This document shows positions 8,184-15,302 of a stretch of 64,000 nucleotides of DNA, piece by piece (position 1 is the stretch's first letter; every line of letters begins with the position of its first letter). Location: assembly GCA_035934015.1 (NCBI GenBank), contig DASYYH010000027.1:124001-188000 (forward strand), read 5' to 3'. This DNA comes from Candidatus Acidiferrales bacterium. Its GTDB lineage: Bacteria > Acidobacteriota > Terriglobia > Acidiferrales > UBA7541. The notes under the pieces were generated by a model that saw nothing but the letters and a program-made list of their open reading frames with translations, did not search any database and was not told where the DNA came from. Made by a program: the position numbers and the translations under genes.

Positions 8184-9764
8184 TCACTTCGCGGGGAGTT
8201 TTTCGGCGACGACTTTGGCCTGCAGGAAAAGGAGCAAATAATCCTGGCCGCCGGCTTTGGAATCCGTGCCGGACATATTGAAGCCGCCGAAGGGATGGAC
8301 GCCAACTTTTGCGCCGGTGCACTTGCGGTTCAGATACAAATTGCCGACGTGAAATTCCTTGGAAGCGCGCGCGAGTTTCTTTTTGTTTTTCGTGTAGACG
8401 GCGCCAGTAAGGCCGTATTCGGTGCCATTGGCGATATCGAGCGCGTCGTCGAAATCCTTGGCGGGCATGATGGCGAGGACAGGGCCGAAAATTTCTTCCT
8501 GTGCGATTTTCGCGCCGGGTTTGATATCGGCGATGACGGTCGGTTCGATGAAATAGCCGTCGCCCGCGGCTTTCGCGCCGCCCGCGAGCAAGCGGCCTTC
8601 TTTTTTGCCTGCGTCGATGTAATCGAGAATCGTTTTCATCGCGGATTTGTTGATGACCGGGCCCATGTAGTTGTCGGGATTTTCAGACGGGCCGACTTTG
8701 AGCTTCTTCACCTGCGGAAGCAGCTTCTCGATGAATTTGTCATAGACTTTTTCGGCGACGATGGCGCGCGAGCAGGCGGAGCATTTCTGTCCCTGAAAAC
8801 CGAAGGCCGATTGCGCGACGCCTTCGGCCGCGGAATCGAGATCGGCTTCGTCATCGACGATGATGGCGTCCTTGCCGCCCATTTCGAGGACGGTACGCTT
8901 GATCCAGATTTGCCCCGGCTGCTTTTTGGCGGAGAGTTCGCCGATGCGGAGACCAGCTTCTTTCGAACCAGTGAAGGCGATGAAGCGCGTCTTGGGATGC
9001 GCGACGAGCGCTTCGCCGGCGGTGGCGCCCGGGCCGGTGAAGAAATTCACGACGCCATTCGGAACGCCCGCTTCGCGCATGATTTCCATGAAAAACGCTG
9101 CGACGGTTGGCGAGTCGCTTGAAGGCTTCAGGACGACCGTGTTCCCAGTGACGATGGCGGCCATGGCCATGCCGCCCATAATGGCCGCGGCGAAATTCCA
9201 CGGCGGAATGACGATGCCGACGCCGAGCGGGATGTATTTCAAATAATTCTGCTCACCCGCGTTGGGGATGAGTTTTTGCGGGCCGGCGAGGCGGAGCATT
9301 TCGCGGCCATAGAATTCGCAAAAGTCGATGAGCTCAGCGGTGTCGGCGTCGGCTTCGGGCCAAGTCTTTCCGGTTTCGTAGCAGAGCCAGGCGTTCATTT
9401 CGAAGCGGCGCTTGCGCAGGATTTTCGCGGCGCTGAAGCAGCATTCGGCGCGCTCGTCGGCGGGTACCCATTGCCAGGAAGCGAATTCCTTGTGAGCGGC
9501 TTCGACGGCCTGATTGGCCATCTCGACAGTTCCCTTCTGAAAAATTCCGACTACCTGATCGGGATGCGAAGGATTGGTGGAGTGCGTTTTTTCCGCGGTA
9601 AAGATTTCTTCGCCGCCGATGAGGATGGGATACTCGCGGCCGAGTTCGCCGGAGACTTTTTTCAGAGCCGCTTCCATGGCCTTGCGATTTTCGGATTTGG
9701 AAAAATCCTTGATCGGCTCATTTTTGAATTCGCCGCGACCGAGGGACCGTGCCGGGGATGTCAT
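8184..9764 (-). CDS. pruA: 1-pyrroline-5-carboxylate (L-glutamate gamma-semialdehyde) dehydrogenase
   Basis: Oxidises glutamate semialdehyde to glutamate with NAD+, the second step of proline degradation. The ATG at 9764 follows a near-perfect AAGGAGG. The 526 residues match stand-alone RocA/PruA length. Seen: the Rossmann region (VGIVIPPWNFAAAIMGG, VLKPSSDSP, FTGSKEAGLRI), the general-base Glu in LEMGGKDA, the catalytic Cys 328 in GQKCSACS, and the C-terminal block EEIFGPVLAI. The family-specific C-terminus HPFGGFNMSGTDSKAGG supports P5C dehydrogenase over other aldehyde dehydrogenases. Proline dehydrogenase (putA/fadM type) is not in the window. Confidence 0.93.
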   Translation of the reverse strand: MTSPARSLGRGEFKNEPIKDFSKSENRKAMEAALKKVSGELGREYPILIGGEEIFTAEKTHSTNPSHPDQVVGIFQKGTVEMANQAVEAAHKEFASWQWVPADERAECCFSAAKILRKRRFEMNAWLCYETGKTWPEADADTAELIDFCEFYGREMLRLAGPQKLIPNAGEQNYLKYIPLGVGIVIPPWNFAAAIMGGMAMAAIVTGNTVVLKPSSDSPTVAAFFMEIMREAGVPNGVVNFFTGPGATAGEALVAHPKTRFIAFTGSKEAGLRIGELSAKKQPGQIWIKRTVLEMGGKDAIIVDDEADLDSAAEGVAQSAFGFQGQKCSACSRAIVAEKVYDKFIEKLLPQVKKLKVGPSENPDNYMGPVINKSAMKTILDYIDAGKKEGRLLAGGAKAAGDGYFIEPTVIADIKPGAKIAQEEIFGPVLAIMPAKDFDDALDIANGTEYGLTGAVYTKNKKKLARASKEFHVGNLYLNRKCTGAKVGVHPFGGFNMSGTDSKAGGQDYLLLFLQAKVVAEKLPAK

Positions 9765-9979
9765 GCCAATGCCTCCTTAGGATTGCGCTGCGCAAGAATT
9801 GTGAAACGACAATTATAGCGCAGGAAGGCAGTGGCGAGCGGCCCTTCGGGTTGCCTCAGGGCAAGCGAGTGACAAGTGGCCAGTGACGAGGAGGCAAAAT
9901 GCAAGGAGCGATGAATCTGCCGGGCGCAAAATGCTCCAGCCCGGAAGCGGAGAGAATCGACGGCGAAAAGTGCGTATCT
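9765..9979. other. Intergenic spacer without recognisable content
   Basis: Leader side of pruA. A 141-codon minus-strand frame crosses this stretch and the repeat array beside it, but has no family resemblance or ribosome site. Nothing else was seen. Confidence 0.5.
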
Positions 9980-10217
9980 CTGTCGATTAGAAACGGACCC
10001 GAGCGTTTGTTTTGTGTGAGTTACGCGAGTTTCTAATAAATCATAGGTCTGTCGATTAGAAACGGAGCGGCGAGCTGTCACTGAGCGTGGGAGAGCGGAA
10101 ATCCTAATCGAGTTAATTCCGAAAAAATTGCAGAAATACTCGATTAGAAGTGACCTGGATCCTTTGTTTTCAGTGAGTTGGCTCAATTTCTAATTCCCCG
10201 TATTTCCTCGATTAGAC
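9980..10217. repeat. Tandem array of TCGATTAGAA / TTTCTAAT units
   Basis: The box TCGATTAG occurs four times in the same direction, at 9983, 10052, 10140 and 10208. In units 1 and 3 the ten-base box TCGATTAGAA is followed by TTTCTAAT starting exactly 47 bases later (10030 and 10187), with the shared internal stretches TTTGTTTT and GTGAGTT. In unit 2 TCGATTAG pairs with a perfect inverse CTAATCGA at 10104-10111. Box spacing alternates 69, 88 and 68 bases, so the block looks like two diverged copies of a roughly 157-base unit. It could be a repeat element, an array of protein-binding sites or a structured RNA; a strong hairpin terminator follows 23 bases on. Confidence 0.7.
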
Positions 10218-10239
10218 TCCTAAAAGCGCATGAAAAGCG

Positions 10240-10268
10240 AAAGGCCGCCGATGAGGCGGCCTTTTGCA
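10240..10268 (+). terminator. Strong Rho-independent terminator
   Basis: A perfect 10-bp stem (AAAGGCCGCC 10240-10249, GGCGGCCTTT 10255-10264) closes a GATGA loop and runs into a short T tract. It could work in either direction. No protein gene ends just upstream on the plus strand; the preceding feature is the TCGATTAGAA array, so an unannotated transcript may end here. Confidence 0.75.
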
Positions 10269-10370
10269 CGGGCGAATTGCCCGCGCGAAGACATGTTTAC
10301 CACTTTAGAACTAAATTGTCAAGGCAGATATGGGGAACGCCAGAGGCGAGTTGAATCGTCGAGAGTAAAA

Positions 10371-10426
10371 GCGACAGCAGATTCCTCGTCGGATGCTGGT
10401 CGCATCCTCGCTCGGAATGACAAATG
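10371..10426 (+). repeat. Dispersed repeat family A, copy 2
   Basis: Starts with AGCAGATTCCTCGTC, contains a GGATGC/GCATCC hairpin and ends CGGAATGACAAATGG. It is nearly identical to copy 8 at 16790-16846, including the hairpin sequence. Confidence 0.8.
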
Positions 10427-10560
10427 GCGCTGGTGGCGCGAGTTGGAATTAGGGCAAGCGACCGTGTGCGGTCAAAAGTAGACAAATAGGGTCAGAAATA
10501 CACAGGCTGATAGCCCGTGCCACGCGAGCGGGCAACCGTTCGGAATCGTGAGAATGGGCG

Positions 10561-10639
10561 GCAAAGCGGCGTCGAGTTCCGGTTGCGTGTACGGATCGCA
10601 ACCGGAATCCGCGTAGCGGACCGCCGCACTCCGAAAAAG
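10561..10639 (+). repeat. Dispersed repeat family B, copy 1
   Basis: Begins GCAAAGCGGCGTCGAG and ends GCGGACCGCCGCACTCC followed by an A run. The centre holds inverted CCGG arms and a TCCGCG/CGGA hairpin. It shares ends with the copy at 12640-12725 and, like that copy, is followed at once by family A-like sequence. Confidence 0.7.
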
Positions 10640-10721
10640 GCAAAAGCAGATCCCTGCCTGCGGCAGGCAGGCCTCACACCGCTCGCAAACAACACGAGCG
10701 AGTTCGGGATAACAAATTGGG
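10640..10721 (+). repeat. Dispersed repeat family A, copy 3
   Basis: Begins GCAAAAGCAGATCCCTGCC and ends TTCGGGATAACAAATTGGG, with a CTGCCTGC/GCAGGCAG hairpin inside. It stops just before the stop codon of the downstream minus-strand oxidoreductase gene. Confidence 0.7.
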
Positions 10722-10723
10722 AG

Positions 10724-12493
10724 TCATGGGCGAGGTTGGCGCCGGAGGGCGCGGAGGATTTCGCGGGAGGAGTTGAGGGCGGAGGCGGCGGCGAGGGCGA
10801 CGCCGGGATGAGTCCCGGAGCCGCAGAGAAAGAGATTGCGGATGGGAGTGCGATAGCGCGCGAAGCCGAGAAGCGGACGCATGGTGAAGAGCTGGTCGAG
10901 AGCGAGTTCGCCGTGGGAGATGTGGCCGCCGGTGAGGCCGTAGTCGATTTCGAGATCGAGCGGCGTGATGACGCGGCGGGCGAGGATTTTCGAAGGGAGA
11001 TCGGGAGCGTATTCCGCGAGAGTTTTGATGACGGCGTCGGCGAGAGCGTCGCGGAGTGCGGGCCAATTTTTGGGAGAGGCAGCAGAACCAAAAGCAGGTT
11101 CCTCACCGCCGTTCGCCAGCCGCGGGCGACCGGGTTCGGAATGACAATTTGGGGAGGCTTCGCGAGAAGCCGTGCTCGGCGGCTTCACTTTGTAAGGCGC
11201 GTATTGCATGGAGATGGCCATGACGTGCCGCGCCTTCGCGGGCGAAGCTGCTTCGGCGGGCGAGCTTGCCTGAACCAATGATGGATCGAGGAGCGAAGGA
11301 ATGGAGGCATCGAGATACGGCGCGGCGGAGAAATTGCCGTACTTCGAGGCGTCGAAGGCGCGCTCGAGATAATCGATCTCCGGGCCGATGTGGATGCGGC
11401 CGGAGAGCGCGGCGACGGCCTCGGCGGGAGATGAATTTTTGAGCGCAGTGAAATTCGGGAGCGCGTCGAGAGCAAGAAAAACGCGCGCGACAGTTCCCTG
11501 TGCGCGATAGTGCTGCATCTTTACGAGGAAGCTCGGTGCGAGGTGCACGGGCTCGAGCAATTGGAGGAAAGTGCGCTTGGGATCGGCGCCAGAGACGACG
11601 GCGCTGGCGGCGATCTCTTCGCCGTTTTTGAGCAGGACTCCCGCCACCGCGTCATTCTTGACGAGGATGCGAGCGACTTCGGCGTTGGTGCGGATTTCGG
11701 CGCCGGCGCGGATGGCGGCAGCGGCCAGGGCTTCGGAAAGAGCGCCCGCCTGCGCAAAAGAACCCGCCACGGCGGACAGGCCTGAGACGGCGGACGGTTT
11801 GCCATCGGGTAAACCTCCGGCGCCGAGACGCAAAAGCAGAAGCGCGGCAGTTCCCGCTGACCACGGGCCCGCGGCGGTGCCGGAAATTCCGGGCGCGGCG
11901 ATGACGGCGCGAAGAAGTTCCGTCTCGAAAAATTCGGCGGCGAAATCGGCGACGGCCATCGGTCCCCAGCGGAGCAGGCGGCGCATGTTTTTCTTGCCTA
12001 GGCCGCGGAACGTTTTCCCGGTGCGAAGCAAATCCCAAATGGCGGAGGAAGTGAGGGTGTCGACGTCGGGCGGCGTCATGAGGAGGAGATCGCGGATGAG
12101 GCCGGAGGCGCTTTCGAAGATTTGCGCGAGGTCGAGGTAGCTCGCGGCGTCGGATTTGGAGAAGGCTTCGATGTTTTTCGCGGAGCGAGCGGCGTCGGCG
12201 TAGAGGAGAAGAGAGAGCGCGTCGGGCAAGGGAGCGAAAAGGCGGGCGGCGTCGCTCGATTGACGCGCGAGCGGCTGGAGGCGCATGTCGCGGGCGATGC
12301 CGGGAGCGAGCGGACCGGGAGCGTCGAGGACGGAGGCGCGAAAGCCGGGATGAAATTCGAGCGTCGAGGTGGCGCCGCCGACGGCCGAGCGACGTTCGAG
12401 GACGAGAGGTTTGAGGCCAGCGCGGGCGAGATAGAACGCGGCGACGAGAGAATTTTGGCCGGCGCCGATGATGAGGATGTTACGCGTGTTCAT
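10724..12493 (-). CDS. COG1233-type FAD-dependent oxidoreductase (PYROXD2/CrtI-like), with embedded repeat
   Basis: 589 residues. The N-terminus holds the FAD-binding Rossmann motif (IIGAGQNSLVAAFYLARAGL, then VLERRSAVGGA), and a second dinucleotide-family block lies near the C-terminus (NLFLCGSGTHPG). The family is phytoene-dehydrogenase-related (COG1233), close to animal PYROXD2; substrate unknown. It is a diverged paralogue of the gene at 13064-14650. Relative to that paralogue it has about 35 extra residues between QYAPYK and LRDALADAV. This insert contains CHSEPGRPRLANGGEEPAF, an in-frame translation of dispersed repeat family A (bases 11090-11154). The start lacks a clear ribosome site. 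Both flanks are repeat-rich. Confidence 0.85.
   Translation of the reverse strand: MNTRNILIIGAGQNSLVAAFYLARAGLKPLVLERRSAVGGATSTLEFHPGFRASVLDAPGPLAPGIARDMRLQPLARQSSDAARLFAPLPDALSLLLYADAARSAKNIEAFSKSDAASYLDLAQIFESASGLIRDLLLMTPPDVDTLTSSAIWDLLRTGKTFRGLGKKNMRRLLRWGPMAVADFAAEFFETELLRAVIAAPGISGTAAGPWSAGTAALLLLRLGAGGLPDGKPSAVSGLSAVAGSFAQAGALSEALAAAAIRAGAEIRTNAEVARILVKNDAVAGVLLKNGEEIAASAVVSGADPKRTFLQLLEPVHLAPSFLVKMQHYRAQGTVARVFLALDALPNFTALKNSSPAEAVAALSGRIHIGPEIDYLERAFDASKYGNFSAAPYLDASIPSLLDPSLVQASSPAEAASPAKARHVMAISMQYAPYKVKPPSTASREASPNCHSEPGRPRLANGGEEPAFGSAASPKNWPALRDALADAVIKTLAEYAPDLPSKILARRVITPLDLEIDYGLTGGHISHGELALDQLFTMRPLLGFARYRTPIRNLFLCGSGTHPGVALAAASALNSSREILRALRRQPRP
11090..11154 (+). repeat. 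Dispersed repeat family A, copy 4, inside a coding sequence
   Basis: Plus strand starts AAAAGCAGGTTCCTCACC and ends TTCGGAATGACAATTTGGG, the same ends as the intergenic copies. It lies within the oxidoreductase gene on the opposite strand and encodes about residues 447-468 of that protein without breaking the frame. Confidence 0.85.
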
Positions 12494-12584
12494 AAGTAAG
12501 ACGAACCTCAGCGGCTAAAGCCGCCCCAAAAATCATTTGCGTTCTCCGCGAAGCACCGCAACAAATCAAAAACCAAATGCAGCG

Positions 12585-12626
12585 CCGTCCGATGGACGGC
12601 GACGGCCCGATGAAGTCGATCGGGCC
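12585..12626. repeat. Two consecutive perfect hairpins
   Basis: CCGTCC/GGACGG (12585-12599, 3-base loop) is followed by GGCCCGAT/ATCGGGCC (12604-12626, 7-base loop). They belong to the hairpin cluster filling 12494-13063, in which no gene was found. Function unknown. Confidence 0.6.
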
Positions 12627-12639
12627 CTACAACTGCCAA

Positions 12640-12725
12640 GGCAAAGCGGCGTCGAGCTCCGGCTTCGCCTGCCAAGGCAGGCAAGCCGGAGTCCGCGAGG
12701 CGGACCGCCACACTCCAAAAACGCA
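12640..12725 (+). repeat. Dispersed repeat family B, copy 2
   Basis: Starts GGCAAAGCGGCGTCGAGCTC and ends CGGACCGCCACACTCCAAAA. The centre carries GCCTGCC/GGCAGGC and CCGGCTT/AAGCCGG arms. Family A-like sequence (CTGCAGATTCCCGCC) and a GGGGCAAGCCCC hairpin (from about 12773) follow. Confidence 0.7.
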
Positions 12726-12795
12726 AAACCGAACTGCAGATTCCCGCCACGGCGGGCAGGCGCGGGCGGGGCAAGCCCCGCCCCTACGAGAGCGC

Positions 12796-12858
12796 AAGGC
12801 AAAAGCAGGTCCCTCACACCGTCCCGATTTAATGCATCGGGACGGGTTCGGGATGACA
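12796..12858 (+). repeat. Dispersed repeat family A, copy 5
   Basis: Begins AAGGCAAAAGCAGGTCCCTC and ends TTCGGGATGACACC. The internal hairpin is GTCCCGAT/ATCGGGAC. Confidence 0.75.
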
Positions 12859-12870
12859 CCTCTTAACGAT

Positions 12871-12932
12871 AAAGACAGATTCCTCGTCGTCGCGATAAAC
12901 GGCATCGGGACTTTTCGGAATGACAATGTGGG
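12871..12932 (+). repeat. Dispersed repeat family A, copy 6
   Basis: Begins AAAGACAGATTCCTCGTCG and ends TTCGGAATGACAATGTGGG. It follows copy 5 after 12 bases, giving a head-to-tail pair. Confidence 0.75.
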
Positions 12933-13002
12933 AGGTGGAGTCGAACAGGGCGATTGACGAAGCGTCATCGGCATGGCCGCGTTTGGCGAAAGAAAGGCCG
13001 AC

Positions 13003-13050
13003 GAGGCGAGATTCTTCGTCGCCGTGAAACGGCTCCTCAGAATGACAGCG
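13003..13050 (+). repeat. Dispersed repeat family A, copy 7
   Basis: Begins GCGAGATTCTTCGTCG and ends CTCAGAATGACAGCG, with GCCGT/ACGGC arms. It is more diverged than the other copies and stops about 15 bases before the 3' end of the next oxidoreductase gene. Confidence 0.65.
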
Positions 13051-13063
13051 CTGCGAGACGGCA

Positions 13064-14650
13064 TCAGGTAGCCCTCAGGTCGCGGAGGATTTCGAGGGCG
13101 GCGAGGCGGCCGGGCGCGCCCATGATGCCGCCGCCGGGATGAGTAGCGGAGCCGCACATATAGAGATTTTTCACCGGCGTGCGATAACGAGCCCAGCCGG
13201 CGACGGGACGCAGGAAGAAAAGCTGTTCGAGCGAGAGTTCGCCCTGAAAAATGTTTCCTTCGGTGAGGCCGATTTGATCTTCGATGTCCCACGGCGTGAG
13301 GACTTGCTTGCCGATGATTATGTTTTTCAGACTGGGCGCGTATTCGGAGATGGTGTCGATGACGGCGTTGCCGAATTCCTCGCGGCGATTTTCCCACGAG
13401 CCGTTTTTGAGTTTGTAAGGTGCGTATTGCACGAAACAGGAGAGGACGTGCTTGCCGGGAGGTGCGACGGAGGGATCGGTCAGGCTGGGAATAACCATGT
13501 CGATGTAAGGGCGATGGGAAAATTCGCCGTATTTGGCCTGATCGTAGGCGCGCTCCATGTAGTTGACGGAAGGCGAAATGGAAATCGCGCCGCGGAGATG
13601 ATGGCCCGCGCCGGGCAAACATTTGAATTCGGGAAGCGCATCGAGAGCGAGATTCACTTTGCCGGAGGAGCCGCGATATTTGTAGCGCTTCACTTCGTCG
13701 AGGAATTCGGCGGGGAGATCTTTGGAATCCATCATTTTCAGGAATGTGAGATTGGGATCGACGCTGGAGGAAACGATTTTTGCGTGGATTTCTTCGCCGG
13801 ACTGCAACACCACTCCCGAAGCGCGGCCGTTGCGCGTGAGAATTTTGGCTACGGGCGCTTCGGTGCGAATTTCGACGCCGGCTTCACGGGCGGCGTCGGC
13901 GATGGCGTTGGAGATCGCGCCGGTGCCGCCGCGGCTGAATCCCCAAGCGCGGAATGCGCCGTCGATTTCGCCCATGTAATGATGCAGGAGAACGTAAGCG
14001 GTGCCGGGAGAGCGCACGCCGAGAAACGTGCCGATGATTCCGGAGGCGGACATGGTGGCCTTGAGAACATCTGTTTCAAACCACTGATCGAGGAAATCGG
14101 CAGCGGACATGGTCATGAGCTGGACGAGATTGTATTTATCCTCGGCGGGGAGAGATTGGAAGCGGCGGGCGAGAAACATAAGTTTCTTGAGGCCTTTGGG
14201 ATTGAGCGAAGTGGGATCGGGAGGCGTCATGGCGAGAAGCGGTTTGACGAAGCGGCACATCTGAAGCATGGCTTTGCCGAATTCGTCGTAGGCTTCGGCG
14301 TCGAGGCGCGAGTGGCGGACGAGTTCGCGGCGGGTCTTGGCGTGGTCGTTGACGCGCCAGAGATGGTCGCCCGAGGGCATGGGCGTGAAAGTGCCGTCGA
14401 GCGGAAGAATTTCGAGGCCGTGGCGCGGGAGATCGAGATCGCGAATGATTTCCGGGCGCAGAAGCGAAACGACGTAAGAGCAGACGGAGAATTTGAATCC
14501 GGGGATGATTTCTTCGGTGACGGCGGCGCCGCCGAGGACGTAGCGGCGTTCGAGGACGAGGACTTTTTTGCCCGCGCAAGCGAGGTAGGCCGCGTTGGTC
14601 AGGCCGTTGTGGCCTCCGCCGATGATGATGGCGTCGTAGGATTTGGGCAT
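13064..14650 (-). CDS. COG1233-type FAD-dependent oxidoreductase (PYROXD2/CrtI-like)
   Basis: The ATG at 14650 has an AGGA site 7 bases upstream and gives 528 residues; an earlier in-frame ATG at 14665 is less likely. The N-terminal FAD motif is IIGGGHNGLTNAAYLACAG followed by VLERRYVLGGAAVTEE. The C-terminal block is NLYMCGSATHPGGGIMGAPG. No signal peptide. It belongs to the phytoene-dehydrogenase-related family (COG1233), whose PYROXD2-like members have no settled substrate. It is a paralogue of the neighbouring gene at 10724-12493, in the same orientation and separated from it only by repeats, so the two probably arose by tandem duplication. No carotenoid synthase is nearby, which argues against a carotenoid role. 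Confidence 0.88.
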   Translation of the reverse strand: MPKSYDAIIIGGGHNGLTNAAYLACAGKKVLVLERRYVLGGAAVTEEIIPGFKFSVCSYVVSLLRPEIIRDLDLPRHGLEILPLDGTFTPMPSGDHLWRVNDHAKTRRELVRHSRLDAEAYDEFGKAMLQMCRFVKPLLAMTPPDPTSLNPKGLKKLMFLARRFQSLPAEDKYNLVQLMTMSAADFLDQWFETDVLKATMSASGIIGTFLGVRSPGTAYVLLHHYMGEIDGAFRAWGFSRGGTGAISNAIADAAREAGVEIRTEAPVAKILTRNGRASGVVLQSGEEIHAKIVSSSVDPNLTFLKMMDSKDLPAEFLDEVKRYKYRGSSGKVNLALDALPEFKCLPGAGHHLRGAISISPSVNYMERAYDQAKYGEFSHRPYIDMVIPSLTDPSVAPPGKHVLSCFVQYAPYKLKNGSWENRREEFGNAVIDTISEYAPSLKNIIIGKQVLTPWDIEDQIGLTEGNIFQGELSLEQLFFLRPVAGWARYRTPVKNLYMCGSATHPGGGIMGAPGRLAALEILRDLRAT

Positions 14651-14754
14651 GGATTTCCTGTGCACGCGTCAGCGCGCGTGCGACGACGGGCCATTTTACA
14701 GGGGTAGAGTTATCCCGACAAGCGCAGTGGCAGCTACATCGAATTCGTTAATCG

Positions 14755-15087
14755 CTACTCGCGGACGAAGGAAAACACGACTCCAAGACCAAGCAAGATG
14801 AACGGCCAGAAACGAACGGGAATACCAAGCAACGAGTCTTCGAGGGATATCTTAACCTCTTGACCGGTCTCTCTCTCAATAAGTATCCGCTCCCGCCCGC
14901 AACCGAACCACGACCGGAGCGCATAAACCGACACGGCGGCGATGAAAAAACCGACCAGCTTCGGCCAGCCATGGTGTTGGTAATAGCCCTTATCAGTGAA
15001 CATCGATCGCGTCGCTAGGTCGGTCAGAATCAGGCAGCCGAACGCGATGAGCGCGACGAGAAATCCTTTTCCACGCCAGACTAGCAT
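14755..15087 (-). CDS. Small inner-membrane protein of unknown function
   Basis: 110 residues with three hydrophobic segments: GFLVALIAFGCLILTDLA near the N-terminus, LVGFFIAAVSVYAL in the middle and PFILLGLGVVFSF at the C-terminus. The last two are separated by a charged loop of about 35 residues. A GGAG site lies 10 bases before the ATG, supporting translation. I do not recognise the family. It sits between an oxidoreductase gene on the same strand and the divergent gcvT-like gene, with no clear functional link. Confidence 0.6.
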   Translation of the reverse strand: MLVWRGKGFLVALIAFGCLILTDLATRSMFTDKGYYQHHGWPKLVGFFIAAVSVYALRSWFGCGRERILIERETGQEVKISLEDSLLGIPVRFWPFILLGLGVVFSFVRE

Positions 15088-15302
15088 CGAGACAGCTCCT
15101 AATGATCGGCGGCGATTACATTAACAAGAATAAGCTTATGCCGCTAGCTCTGCTAAATGCTGCGACGAAAGTTGTACTCCTGAGCTTCAAGGCGCGGCAC
15201 CTTGATAGACTTGGAAAACGCGAATTATAATTCGCGAACAGTAGGCCGTGCAGTTTGCGGATGATAATTTGGCAAGAAACGCATGGAGAAGGGAGAAAAA
15301 CA

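Noticed and set aside
6747-9122. 791-codon plus-strand frame crossing the permease and pruA genes
   Set aside because: It overlaps the permease in another frame and runs antisense to pruA; composition is Arg/Ala-rich shadow coding with no domain. The permease and PruA frames have clear family motifs.
9761-10186. 141-codon minus-strand frame upstream of pruA
   Set aside because: It translates the TCGATTAGAA repeat array (RSVSNRQ appears twice) and has no ribosome site; the repeats explain the frame.
9980-10217. CRISPR array
   Set aside because: Only four boxes of 8-10 bases with uneven spacing, similar rather than unique spacers, and no cas genes in the window.
10517-11281. 254-codon plus-strand frame near the 3' end of the first oxidoreductase gene
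   Set aside because: It consists of repeat families A and B plus antisense of the oxidoreductase; Gly/Glu-rich low complexity, no domain.
10724-14650. Carotenoid biosynthesis cluster
   Set aside because: The two CrtI-like proteins are of the PYROXD2/COG1233 type and no phytoene synthase, cyclase or other carotenoid gene is nearby.
13139-14707. 522-codon plus-strand frame opposite the second oxidoreductase gene
   Set aside because: Fully antisense to a gene with clear FAD-binding motifs; long antisense frames are common in GC-rich DNA with strong codon bias.
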